A DNA stretch of 64,000 bases. Origin: Myxococcales bacterium (GTDB taxonomy: Bacteria > Myxococcota_A > Polyangia > Haliangiales > Haliangiaceae). Below are positions 38,929 to 50,717 of the stretch, piece after piece. Made by a program: the position numbers and the translations under genes. Under the pieces are notes generated by a model that was not told the DNA's origin, did not search any database, and was given only the letters and a program-made list of their open reading frames with translations. How positions within the stretch are numbered: position 1 is the first letter of the stretch; each line of letters starts with the position of its first letter. The stretch covers positions 84,456 to 148,455 of the forward strand of contig JAEUJY010000040.1 in the NCBI GenBank assembly GCA_016794525.1, read 5' to 3'.

Positions 38929-41220
38929 ATGTTGGGCATGTCGCCACCGCTTCCGCTACCGAGGGCCGGGAGCGCGCCGCAGGGCGCGCCCCAGCCGTGC
39001 GTGCCGGTCGCCACCCTCGCCGTCGCGACGGTGTGGGTCGACGGCGACGAGCTCGAGATCGCGGCGATCCGGCTCGACTTCGACTACGACGGCGCGGTCG
39101 TCCGCGCCGGCACCCGCGCCGCCGCCACCCCGCGGATCCGCCGCGACGGCCCGGCCGAGGTCGGCGCCCGCCGCGTGCTCGAGGGCCTGGGCGCGATCGA
39201 CCTGTCGTGCCTGGACGACTGCGACACCGGCGGCGCCGTCGACTACGCGGTGCGCCTCGATCGCGACGTCCACGCGCTGTGCGGGTTCTCGGCCTACGCG
39301 CTGCCGCAGCTGACCGGCCTGGGCTGGCGGGTCGCGGTCGCGCCCGACTACCCGTGGCAGACGGTCGCCACCGAGGTGCCGCTGGCCGCCACCGTCGAGT
39401 CCGACCCCGAGCGCCCCGACTGGTTCAGCCTCGAGCTGGGGATCGACGTCGACGGCCACCGCGTCGACCTGCTGCCGGCCTTGCTCAACATCCTCGACAG
39501 CACGTCGAGCCTCGACCAGCTGGCGCGCACGCCGCGCCGCTGCATCGCGGTGCCGGTCGGCGACAAGCGCTACCTGCCGGTGCCCCCGGAGCGGCTGCGG
39601 CTGTTGCTGGCGGTGCTGCGCGAGATGTACCGCGACAAGGGCGGCAAGCTGGGCGCGCCGATCGCCCGCGCCACCGCGCTGGCCGAGCTGGGCGCGGCGC
39701 TCCACGACACCGGCCGCCCGGTGCGCTGGGCCGGCGACACCAGCGTCCGCGACCGCGGCTACGATCTGGCGCTCGGCCCGAAGCCGACCGCGCCGGTGAT
39801 CGCCGCCGGCCTGGCGGCGACGCTGCGCGGCTACCAGGAGGACGGCGTGCGCTGGCTGCAGCACCTGCGGGCGTGCGCGACCGGCGGCATCCTCGCCGAC
39901 GACATGGGCCTGGGCAAGACGCTGCAGACGATCGCCCACGTGCTGCTCGAGAAGGAGGCCGGCCGCCTCACCCAGCCGGTCCTGATCGTCACGCTGACCA
40001 GCCTGGTCGGCAACTGGCAGCGCGAGTTCGCGAAGTTCGCGCCCGGGCTGTCGGTGATCCCGCTGCACGGCGCCGGCCGCCACGATCGGCTCGCCGAGCT
40101 GGCCAAGCACGACGTCGCGATCACCACCTACCCGCTGGTGTGGCGCGACAAGGAGGCGCTGGCCGCGCATCGCTTCCACACCGTCGTGCTCGACGAGGCC
40201 CACGCGGTCAAGAACCCCGACGGCCTGGCCCACGAGGCGATCCGCGGCCTCGAGGCCGACAACCGGCTGGCGCTGTCGGGCACGCCGATCGAGAACCACC
40301 TCGGCGAGCTGTGGGCGCTGTTCGACCTGGTCAACCCCGGCATGCTCGGCACCGCCGAGGAGTTCAAGTCCAGCTTCCGGGTGCCGATCGAGCTGCACGG
40401 CGAGGGCCGCCGGCTCGACATGCTGCGCGAGCGGGTGCGCCCGTACCTGATGCGCCGGACCAAGGAGTCGGTGGCCAAGGAGCTGCCGCCCAAGACCGAG
40501 ATCGTCCGCGCGATCGATCTCTCGGGCGCGCAGCGCGAGCTGTACGAGGGCCTGCGCATGGCGGCCCACGCCGAGGTCCGCCAGCAGATCCGCGAGCGCG
40601 GCATCGGCGGCTCGCAGATCGCGATCCTCGACGCGCTGCTCAAGCTGCGCCAGGTGTGCTGCGATCCGCGGCTGGTCGGCGTCGACGCCGCCCGCGGCGT
40701 CACCGACTCGGCGAAGTACACGATGCTGCTCGAGCTGATCCAGACCCAGCTCGGCGCCGGCCGCCGGATCCTGGTGTTCTCGCAGTTTGCGCGCATGCTC
40801 GCGCTGATCAGCGAGGGCCTGCTCGGCCACGGCATCGGCCACGTCACGCTGACCGGCGCGACGCCCGATCGCCAGAAGCCGATCGACGCGTTCGAGAAGG
40901 GCCGCGCCGACGTGTTCCTGATCAGCCTCAAGGCCGGCGGCGCCGGGCTGAACCTGACCTCGGCCGACACGGTCATCCACTACGACCCGTGGTGGAACCC
41001 AGCGGTGCAGGCCCAGGCCACCGACCGCGCCTACCGCATCGGCCAGCAGAAGCCGGTGTTCGCGTTCAGCCTGATCGCGGCCGGCTCGGTCGAGGAGCGC
41101 ATGCTGCGGCTGCAGCGCAAGAAGAAGAAGCTGGCCGACGCGATCTTCGCCGACGGCGGCTCGGCGGCTGCGGGACTTTCGGAGCACGACATCGACGACC
41201 TGCTGGCGCCGCTGGGCTGA
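38929..41220 (+). CDS. SNF2/RapA-family DEAH ATPase
   Basis: The protein has 763 residues from the ATG at 38929 (GGAG 11 nt upstream); a GTG at 38878 and an ATG at 38938 are alternatives. The Swi2/Snf2 core has DDMGLGKTLQT (Lys330), DEAH (422-425), SGTPIENHLGELWALFD, LVFSQFARML, LISLKAGGAGLNLT and ATDRAYRIGQ. It should be a double-stranded DNA translocase or remodeller. Many bacterial relatives are over 1000 residues and carry an N-terminal SWIM zinc finger, but this one opens in the middle of the region preceding the ATPase. It is either a short form or 5'-truncated. The region upstream is occupied by the M15 gene. Confidence 0.9.
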   Translation: MLGMSPPLPLPRAGSAPQGAPQPCVPVATLAVATVWVDGDELEIAAIRLDFDYDGAVVRAGTRAAATPRIRRDGPAEVGARRVLEGLGAIDLSCLDDCDTGGAVDYAVRLDRDVHALCGFSAYALPQLTGLGWRVAVAPDYPWQTVATEVPLAATVESDPERPDWFSLELGIDVDGHRVDLLPALLNILDSTSSLDQLARTPRRCIAVPVGDKRYLPVPPERLRLLLAVLREMYRDKGGKLGAPIARATALAELGAALHDTGRPVRWAGDTSVRDRGYDLALGPKPTAPVIAAGLAATLRGYQEDGVRWLQHLRACATGGILADDMGLGKTLQTIAHVLLEKEAGRLTQPVLIVTLTSLVGNWQREFAKFAPGLSVIPLHGAGRHDRLAELAKHDVAITTYPLVWRDKEALAAHRFHTVVLDEAHAVKNPDGLAHEAIRGLEADNRLALSGTPIENHLGELWALFDLVNPGMLGTAEEFKSSFRVPIELHGEGRRLDMLRERVRPYLMRRTKESVAKELPPKTEIVRAIDLSGAQRELYEGLRMAAHAEVRQQIRERGIGGSQIAILDALLKLRQVCCDPRLVGVDAARGVTDSAKYTMLLELIQTQLGAGRRILVFSQFARMLALISEGLLGHGIGHVTLTGATPDRQKPIDAFEKGRADVFLISLKAGGAGLNLTSADTVIHYDPWWNPAVQAQATDRAYRIGQQKPVFAFSLIAAGSVEERMLRLQRKKKKLADAIFADGGSAAAGLSEHDIDDLLAPLG

Positions 41221-41226
41221 GTTCCT

Positions 41227-41250
41227 CGAGGGCTCGTCGCCGAGCCCTCG
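41227..41250 (+). terminator. Perfect 10-bp hairpin after SNF2 gene
   Basis: CGAGGGCTCG and CGAGCCCTCG pair around a 4-nt loop, 6 bp after the SNF2 stop. No T tract follows. It also lies 77 bp beyond the stop of the convergent RAYT gene and could instead be a REP-like palindrome. Confidence 0.5.
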
Positions 41251-41327
41251 CCCGCCGGGTGCAACCGCCTCCGCCGCGAACGGCCATCGCGCGATGGTCC
41301 GCCTCGCGCATCCTGCGCGCCGCCCCG

Positions 41328-42092
41328 TCACGCCAGCGGGCCGGGGCGCTCCCACAGGCTGGGCGGCGGGCCGCCGCGCTTCCAGCCGCCCTGCATGAGC
41401 CAGGTCTGCGGCGCCGCCGTCGGCATCGGCTCGAAGGCCTTGGGCCACGCGAACGGCGCGCCGTCGCGCTCGGCCCAGCCGGCGAAGGCGACGCCGCTGG
41501 CGTAGCGGTCGAGCGGCGCGCGGCGCTGGCCGACGCCGGCGTGATCCTCGCGGTGACGGCGCCAGTTGTTGAGCACGTAGGCCAGCGCGTGGCGCGCCTG
41601 GCGCGGCTTCGCGAGCGTCGTCGCGTGGTAGCGGTCGCTGAAGACGCGGCCGCGGCGCGGCACGCCGGGCGCCTCGGTGACCATCGCGTTGAGGCGGCGC
41701 GCGGCGGAGACGCACAGCGCGCGGACCCCGTTGGCCAGCGCGCGGCGATCGTCGGCTTCGCAGAGCAAGTGGATGTGGTGGCGCTGGATCGACAGGTGGA
41801 CGACGCGGAAGTCGGCGCGCCCGATCAGCGCGATCATCGCCGCGCGGACCGCCGCGTACGCCTGCGGGCGGCGCAGCCGGCCGACCTGCCGCGTGACGCG
41901 CAGGACGACGTGGACCGGCAGGCGGCGGTCGTGGAAGGGCCGCGCGCGGTGCTTGCCGCGCGGCGGGCCGGGCAGCGTCCGCTTGCGTCCGGCGCCGGCG
42001 CGCTTACCACCGTGGTCGGTCGGGTTGCTCGCGCGGCGCGGCGCGCCCTCGGTCCTTGGCAACCCCAGCTGTCGCGCCCGCTTCGCCGCCAT
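41328..42092 (-). CDS. RAYT-like (REP-associated) Y1 transposase, IS200-family HUH enzyme
   Basis: The protein has 254 residues. A basic N-terminal tail (KRAGAGRKR) precedes the Y1 domain. The HUH metal-binding motif is His106-Ile-His108 in QRHHIHLLCE, and the catalytic tyrosine is probably Tyr172 in ALAYVLNNWRRH. Similar proteins in myxobacteria are annotated as transposases and behave as single-copy domesticated genes. They cut single-stranded hairpin ends. A C-terminal 70-residue extension (AERDGAPFAWPKAFEPMP onwards) is beyond the Y1 fold. No terminal inverted repeats of a mobile element are visible around it. Palindromes lie on both sides at 41227-41250 and 42192-42220. Confidence 0.85.
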   Translation of the reverse strand: MAAKRARQLGLPRTEGAPRRASNPTDHGGKRAGAGRKRTLPGPPRGKHRARPFHDRRLPVHVVLRVTRQVGRLRRPQAYAAVRAAMIALIGRADFRVVHLSIQRHHIHLLCEADDRRALANGVRALCVSAARRLNAMVTEAPGVPRRGRVFSDRYHATTLAKPRQARHALAYVLNNWRRHREDHAGVGQRRAPLDRYASGVAFAGWAERDGAPFAWPKAFEPMPTAAPQTWLMQGGWKRGGPPPSLWERPGPLA

Positions 42093-42104
42093 CTTGATTG
42101 GGCG

Positions 42105-42132
42105 AATATAACACCGGCGAGCCCGACGTCAA
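42105..42132 (-). promoter_or_regulatory. Sigma70-type promoter of the RAYT gene
   Basis: On the minus strand TTGACG (42127-42132) and TATATT (42105-42110) are separated by 16 nt, close to the consensus and by far the best -35/-10 pair in the window. The predicted transcription start lies about 6 nt before the ATG at 42092, so the message is nearly leaderless. Confidence 0.55.
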
Positions 42133-42191
42133 GCGCCGAGGAGAAACCGGTGGCGCGAATCTGTCTGCGATCGCCGCGCGGGGCCGCGATC

Positions 42192-42220
42192 GGCCGGCGA
42201 TCGGTCTGCGATCGCCGGCC
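42192..42220. repeat. 12-bp inverted repeat upstream of RAYT gene
   Basis: GGCCGGCGATCG at 42192-42203 and CGATCGCCGGCC at 42209-42220 are perfect reverse complements around a 5-nt loop. It lies 100 bp upstream of the RAYT start in a 293-bp gap that holds no credible gene. Open frames there are Arg-rich and overlap on both strands. It may be a REP-type element or a regulator site. Confidence 0.5.
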
Positions 42221-42385
42221 CGAGAACGTCCAGGCTCTGCGCCGACGTCGCGCGACCTGCGCGCACACGTCGACGCAGCCCTTGCGCGGATCGCGGGATC
42301 GCTGCGCGCGGCATCCTGACGCGGGCGACGTCAGCGCGCTCACCGATCCTTGTCGCGGTGTGTCGGCGTGTCCACGCTGGACGCG

Positions 42386-45073
42386 ATGGGCGAACTCGCC
42401 TGGACGCCGCCGCCGCGGTTCGACGACCTGGAGATCATCCGGCCGCTCGGTGCGGGCGGCATGGGCTCGGTGTTCCTGGCCCGCGAAGCCCACCTCGATC
42501 GGCTGGTGGCGGTGAAGTTCGTCGCCGCCGACACCCGCGATCCTCACGGCGTCGCCCGCTTCCTCGTCGAGGCCCGCGCGCTGGCCCGGCTGCAGCACCC
42601 CAACGTGGTCGCGGTCTACCGGCTGGGCGAGGTCGACGGCCGCCCGTACCTCGCCTACGAGTTCGTCGACGGCCAGCGCCTCGATCGCCTGCGCCTGCCC
42701 CTGGGCTGGCCCGAGGTGCTGTCGATCATCCTCGGCGTCGCCCGCGGGCTGGCCGCCGCCCACGCCGCCGGCGTCCTGCACCGCGATCTCAAGCCGGCCA
42801 ACCTGATGCGCGCGCCGGGCGGCGAGGTGAAGATCCTCGACTTCGGGCTGGCGCGCATCTTCGATCCCGCCGCCGGCATGCAGCCGGCCGATGAGCACGA
42901 CCCCTACGTCCTGCCGCCGCTGGCCAACACCACCGCCACGTGGGACGCGTCGTCGATGTCGTCGGGGCGGCTGACCTCGCACGGCAGCCTGGTCGGCACG
43001 CCGCTGTACCTGGCGCCCGAGCTGTGGGAGGGCGCCGCGCCGACGCCACGGGTCGATCTCTACGCGCTGGGCTTGATCGCCTACGAGCTGCTGCTCGGCT
43101 ACCACCCGCGCGAGCGGCTGGGCGGCCTCGAGCTGGCCCAGCAGGTGCGCGATCACGATCTGCCGCGGCTGTCGGAGGAGGTGCCCGGCGCGCCGCGGCC
43201 GCTGACCGAGCTGATCGATCGGCTGGTGGCGCGCGATCCGGCGGCGCGGCCGCTGTCGGCCCAGGTGGTGCGCGACGAGCTCGAGGTGCTGCGCGCGCTG
43301 TACCGGCCGCTGGTCGGCGGCGCGTTCGCCGGCGCGGCGAGCGTCGTCGGCGACTCGTTCGAGCGCATCGGCCAGCACAGCCTGGCGATGGTCGAGGACT
43401 TCTACCGCCGCTGGTTCGCGATCGATCCCGGCGTGGCGCCGCTGTTCCGCGACGCGCCGGCGACCCAGCCGCGGATGCTGGCGGTGGCGCTGAAGCTGGC
43501 GGTGGAGCACCTGCGCGACCCGGTCGCGCTGGTGGCGTTCCTCGAAGATCTCGGGCGACGTCACCACGGCAAGGGGGTGCTGGCGGCGCACTTCACGTCG
43601 ATGGGCGAGGCGTTGATCGAGACGGTCGCCGCGGCCGATCCGGGCTGGAACGAGGAGGCGCGGCGCGGCTGGACCACCGCGTGGAACGGCGTGGCCCAGG
43701 TGCTGCGGCGGGTGGTGTCGACCGAGGCGGCGGACGCCCCCGGCCGCGCCGATCACTGGCGCTGGGTGCTGCCCCCCGAGGTGCCGCCGACCCGCTGGCA
43801 GGCCACGCCCGACGGCGACGTCGCGTGGCAGGAGCTGGGCAGCGGTCCCACCGACGTGATCGTGCTGGGCGAGTGGGTCACCGACATCGAGGCGTGGTGG
43901 CGCCACCCGCGGGTCGCCGGGTTCCTGCTCGGGCTGGCCGCCGGCCACCGGCTGCTGCTGTTCGACCGGCGCGGCACCGGCTGTTCGACGCGGATGGTGC
44001 CGCCCACGCTCGACGCCCACGTCGAGGACGTCCGCACGGTGATGGACGCGGCGGGCGCCGATCGGCCGGTGGTGGTCGCGATCGGCGACGCCGGCGCCGC
44101 GGCCACGGTGCTGGCCGCGATGCACCCGCGCCGGGTGCGCGCGCTGGTGCTGGTGGGCGCGGGCGTCGGCGCCCGGCCCGCGCCGGGGCTGGCCGAGGAG
44201 CTGCGCGCCGGGTGGGGCGGGGCGGTGCGGATCGGCGCGCTGGCGCCCAGCCTCGCGTCGGACCCCGGCTACCGCCACTGGTGGGCGGCGATGCTGCGCG
44301 GCGCCGCGACCCCGAGCTGCGCGATCGCGCTCGACCGCTCGACCCGCGGGCTCGACGTGTCGGCGCTGCTCGGCGCGGTGCGGGTGCCGACGCTGGTGGT
44401 CCATCGCGCCGACGACGCGGTGTGTCCGACCGAGGCGGCGCGGCGGATGGCGGCCGGCATCCTCGGAGCCCGGCGCGTCGAGCTGGCCGGCCGCGACCAC
44501 GCGCCGTGGGCCGGCGACGCCGACGAGATGCTCGGCGTCATCCGCGACTTCATCGACGATCTGCCGACCGACGTGGTCTCGACCACCGCTGGCGCGGCGG
44601 TGCTCGCGGTGCAGGCCGCGGCCGGCGTCGCGCCCGAGCGCTGGCGGGCCCGGGTCGCCGCCGAGTGCGCGCGCCACGGCGGCGTCGGCATCGATCCGGT
44701 CGACGGCACGGTGGCGGTCAAGCTGTTCGATCGTCCGGCGCGCGCGCTGGCGTGCGGGCTGGCCCTGCTCGGGCTCGGCGACGGCGCGCTCGCGGTCGGC
44801 GTCGACGTCGGCGCGGTCGACGTCGGTCCGGTCGCCGGCGGGCGCGCGGTGATCGGCGCCGTCGCGCTGGCCGCCGCGGCGCACCCCGGCCAGTTGATCG
44901 CGTCGAGCGCGGTCTACCACCTGGTCGGCGAACCGGCGCGCGCGCAGCTCGAGGCGGTGGCGGTCGCCGGCGAGCGGGCCTACGTCGCGCGCCCGCACGG
45001 CCACGGCGGCGGCGGCGCCGGCGGCGCCGGCGGCGTCACCAGCGCGCCAGCTCGACGGACAGCGCCGCCGTGA
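42386..45073 (+). CDS. Four-domain fusion: Ser/Thr kinase, globin, alpha/beta hydrolase, degenerate class III cyclase-like domain
   Basis: The protein has 895 residues from the ATG at 42386. The kinase (about 15-300) has GAGGMGSVF, Lys44, Asp134 (HRDLKPANL) and Asp152 (DFG). Residues about 318-450 align with bacterial flavohemoglobin-type globins: Tyr340 (B10) in EDFYRRWF, Phe354 (CD1) in PLFRD, Gln361 (E7) in ATQPRM, and proximal His393 (F8) in LGRRHHGKGV, so heme binding is expected. From about 471 an alpha/beta hydrolase resembles those fused to mycobacterial-type cyclases (VLGEWVTDIEAWW, LLFDRRGTGCSTR), but the nucleophile elbow reads IGDAG with Asp568. Residues about 732-895 fit a class III cyclase remnant lacking the metal aspartates. 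I infer a cytoplasmic gas/redox-sensing kinase. The last 38 bp overlap the convergent gene. Confidence 0.88.
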   Translation: MGELAWTPPPRFDDLEIIRPLGAGGMGSVFLAREAHLDRLVAVKFVAADTRDPHGVARFLVEARALARLQHPNVVAVYRLGEVDGRPYLAYEFVDGQRLDRLRLPLGWPEVLSIILGVARGLAAAHAAGVLHRDLKPANLMRAPGGEVKILDFGLARIFDPAAGMQPADEHDPYVLPPLANTTATWDASSMSSGRLTSHGSLVGTPLYLAPELWEGAAPTPRVDLYALGLIAYELLLGYHPRERLGGLELAQQVRDHDLPRLSEEVPGAPRPLTELIDRLVARDPAARPLSAQVVRDELEVLRALYRPLVGGAFAGAASVVGDSFERIGQHSLAMVEDFYRRWFAIDPGVAPLFRDAPATQPRMLAVALKLAVEHLRDPVALVAFLEDLGRRHHGKGVLAAHFTSMGEALIETVAAADPGWNEEARRGWTTAWNGVAQVLRRVVSTEAADAPGRADHWRWVLPPEVPPTRWQATPDGDVAWQELGSGPTDVIVLGEWVTDIEAWWRHPRVAGFLLGLAAGHRLLLFDRRGTGCSTRMVPPTLDAHVEDVRTVMDAAGADRPVVVAIGDAGAAATVLAAMHPRRVRALVLVGAGVGARPAPGLAEELRAGWGGAVRIGALAPSLASDPGYRHWWAAMLRGAATPSCAIALDRSTRGLDVSALLGAVRVPTLVVHRADDAVCPTEAARRMAAGILGARRVELAGRDHAPWAGDADEMLGVIRDFIDDLPTDVVSTTAGAAVLAVQAAAGVAPERWRARVAAECARHGGVGIDPVDGTVAVKLFDRPARALACGLALLGLGDGALAVGVDVGAVDVGPVAGGRAVIGAVALAAAAHPGQLIASSAVYHLVGEPARAQLEAVAVAGERAYVARPHGHGGGGAGGAGGVTSAPARRTAPP

Positions 45074-45569
45074 CCCCGACACCGCCGTCGAGATCGCCGA
45101 GGTCGGCCAGCCACGCCGCGACGCGCAGATCGACCGAGCGGTAGGCCACGCCGCCACCGAGCGCCGCGGCAAACCCCAGCGCGCTGTCGTGATCGCCGAC
45201 GCCGGCGACCGTGACGGTGGTGCGGGTGGCGTTGACCCCGACCTCGCCGAACGCGAAGCCCCGGGCCCGCCCCCGGCGGGCGACCTGGTAGCGCGCGCCG
45301 CCGACCACCGGCGCCTCGAGCACGCGGGTGGTGACGCCGTCGGTCGTGACCGCGGCGTGCGGGATGACCGCGACCCGCGCGGTGACCTCGACGCCGGGGG
45401 CCACCTGGACGCCGACCGCCAGCTCGCCGCCCAGCCCCAGCCCGGCGACGCGGTCCCAGGTGGCGAAGGGGGCGACCCCGTCGACGCCCAGGCGCAGCCG
45501 CCGCGGCGGATCGGCGTGGGCCGGCGCGGCCAGCGCCAGCGCCGCGGCGATCGTGGACAGGGCGCGCAT
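45036..45569 (-). CDS. Outer-membrane-like beta-barrel protein, unknown function
   Basis: The protein has 177 residues from the ATG at 45569, where a signal peptide (MRALSTIAAALALAAPAHA) begins. Earlier in-frame starts would add a non-signal leader. The mature chain alternates hydrophobic residues in short strands (GGELAVGVQVAPGVEVTARVAV, FAFGEVGVNATRTTV) and ends in LSVELARW, with a C-terminal aromatic residue as in small outer-membrane barrels. No specific family is recognised. It overlaps the kinase-globin gene by 38 bp at the 3' end. Confidence 0.7.
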   Translation of the reverse strand: MRALSTIAAALALAAPAHADPPRRLRLGVDGVAPFATWDRVAGLGLGGELAVGVQVAPGVEVTARVAVIPHAAVTTDGVTTRVLEAPVVGGARYQVARRGRARGFAFGEVGVNATRTTVTVAGVGDHDSALGFAAALGGGVAYRSVDLRVAAWLADLGDLDGGVGVTAALSVELARW

Positions 45570-45682
45570 GGGCCGCCGAGGAATCTCCGCGCAACGCCGC
45601 CGGTTGTCGAGTCGATCGCCGGTCAACCGATCGGCGCGCTGTGGCATCCTGCTCGGGCGTACCCGCGCGGGTGCGGCCTGCC

Positions 45683-49087
<3,405 letters not shown>

Positions 49088-49111
49088 GCGGGGAGGGCCC
49101 GCGCGCGGGCC

Positions 49112-49699
49112 TTACTGGACCGCGACCGCGACCGCGCCGCCGAGCGTCGCGGTCATCGCGGTGGTGCCGCCCGCGCAGGTGACCCGCACCGGCAGCGTGC
49201 CGGTCACGCGCAGCGCGTAGCCGGCCGGGTCGGCGCCGCCGTCGCAGTAGCCGTCGAAGCTGGCGGTGCCGCTCGGCGCCAGCGTCGGATCGATCGCCGC
49301 GGTGCAGCCGCCGGACAGCGTCGCCGACGCGTCGATCACCTGCACCCGATCCTCGGCCAGCGGCGGCACCCGGCTCGGCGCCAGCGGCGCGGCCGCGGCC
49401 CCCAGCAGATCGGGGCGGGGCAGGCACAGCGTCAGCGCCGACGCGCCGGCGACCTGGGTGCCGTGCACCGACACGCTGATCACGCCGCTGCCGGCGATCG
49501 TGCAGTCGTTGTTGACCGACGCGGTGAAGCCGCCGTAGGTGACGGTCTCGCCGCCGACGGTCAGCGTCAGGCCCGACGCGCCGACCGCGCCCGGGCCGCA
49601 GGTCGCGTCGTCGCTGCAGCCGGCCGCGGCCAGCGCGCCGATGGCGAGCAGCGCCGCGGCGACGCGCTCAATACTCGAAGGGGATGGTGAGGGCGGCAT
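49112..49699 (-). CDS. Hypothetical lipoprotein
   Basis: The protein has 195 residues. A long signal peptide ends in the lipobox AAAGC (Cys28). The mature protein is beta-rich with four further cysteine-containing strands (GSGVISVSVHG, DGYCDGGADPAG, PVRVTCAGG) and no named domain. The only in-frame ATG before the signal is 49699, which overlaps the end of the DUF3570 gene by 32 bp, so it is probably the last gene of the DUF4266-DUF3570 operon. It may be a small surface-exposed or periplasmic binding protein. Confidence 0.7.
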   Translation of the reverse strand: MPPSPSPSSIERVAAALLAIGALAAAGCSDDATCGPGAVGASGLTLTVGGETVTYGGFTASVNNDCTIAGSGVISVSVHGTQVAGASALTLCLPRPDLLGAAAAPLAPSRVPPLAEDRVQVIDASATLSGGCTAAIDPTLAPSGTASFDGYCDGGADPAGYALRVTGTLPVRVTCAGGTTAMTATLGGAVAVAVQ

Positions 49700-50717
49700 G
49701 GGCGATGATGGCGTTGCCGAAGGCGGCGCTCTGCACGTAGTACTCGATCATCGCCTCGCCGCGCAGCGCTTCCCAGCGGCCTTCGAGGCCGATGGTGGCG
49801 CCGGTCACGACCAGCTTGGCCGCGAGGTCGTGGGTGGTCAGGCGCGCGATCTTGGGATCGTCGCTGACGTAGGTGTCGGTCGCGGTGTAGGTCGCGCGCC
49901 AGAAGTCGGCGGCGCGCTGGCGGTGGTAGCGGTAGCTCAGGCCGAACGTGACGGTGTCGCCGACGTCCTGGATCACCCGGACCTCGGGGGTGTGGGCCAG
50001 GATGCCCCAGTCGTCGCGGTACAGGCGGTACGCGCCGACCACCGTCGTCGAGGTGCGCGGCAGGTAGCGGCGCAGCATCGCGGCGGCGGCGTGGCGGGCG
50101 CGGGTCGCCGGGTGGCGCTCGGCCATCAGCCCGCCGGCGACGACCACCCGCCGGTACGGGTTCTGCTGGTAGCCGTCGAGGTAGCTCAGGTCGTAGACCA
50201 GCGACGCGATCGTGTTCTCGCCGAGCAGCTGCGCCACCGACGCCGCGACCAGGTAGCTGGTCAGCGTGCCGGTGACCCGGCCCATGTCGCCGGCGCCGGC
50301 GTTGGAGACGTCGTCGTGGCCGGCGCCGACCGTCAGCCCGAGCGTGAGGTTCTTGTCGAAGGCCTCGGCCTGCGCGCGCAGCGTCCCGAACGCCGACTTG
50401 TAGTCGGGCTCGCTCGAGTAGCGCGCGCTGCCGCCGACGGTGTAGTCGCCGACCACGTGGGCGTAGCCGGCGCCGGCCTCGACCCGCTTCTCGTCGAACG
50501 CCACCACCGACGCCGACGAGATCGAGTCGACCAGGAAGTGGGCGTCGAGGGAGCCGGTCTCGCCGACGTCGAACCGGCCGTCGAGCATCGGCTGCTCGAC
50601 GCGCGTCGCGCGCTCCTTGTAGTACGCGCCGCGCACGGTCAGCTCGCCGTCGGCGCGCGCGGGCGACGCCGCCGCGGCCGCGACGATCAGCGCCGCGGCG
50701 ATGACCAGGCGCCGCAT
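49668..50717 (-). CDS. DUF3570-family outer-membrane protein
   Basis: The protein has 349 residues with a signal peptide (MRRLVIAAALIVAAAAASPARA). The mature part has the DUF3570 wording: GELTVRGAYYKERATRVEQPML near the start, DGYQQNPYRRVVV in the middle, RHPATRARHAAAAMLRRYLP and the C-terminal beta strand AHAALTIPFEY. It is an outer-membrane barrel of unknown ligand. The start codon shares one base with the stop of the DUF4266 gene, so it is translationally coupled. In other bacteria this pair travels with an ApbE-type flavin transferase and a thioredoxin, and neither is present here. Confidence 0.88.
   Translation of the reverse strand: MRRLVIAAALIVAAAAASPARADGELTVRGAYYKERATRVEQPMLDGRFDVGETGSLDAHFLVDSISSASVVAFDEKRVEAGAGYAHVVGDYTVGGSARYSSEPDYKSAFGTLRAQAEAFDKNLTLGLTVGAGHDDVSNAGAGDMGRVTGTLTSYLVAASVAQLLGENTIASLVYDLSYLDGYQQNPYRRVVVAGGLMAERHPATRARHAAAAMLRRYLPRTSTTVVGAYRLYRDDWGILAHTPEVRVIQDVGDTVTFGLSYRYHRQRAADFWRATYTATDTYVSDDPKIARLTTHDLAAKLVVTGATIGLEGRWEALRGEAMIEYYVQSAAFGNAIIAHAALTIPFEY

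Noticed and set aside
41328..42092. Complete IS200-type mobile element
   Set aside because: No matching ends, target site or second open reading frame (TnpB) are seen. The gene looks like a domesticated RAYT.
42098..42319. Small plus-strand gene upstream of the kinase-globin gene
   Set aside because: The sequence is Arg-rich with overlapping frames on both strands and includes the 12-bp palindrome. No motif or ribosome binding site supports it.
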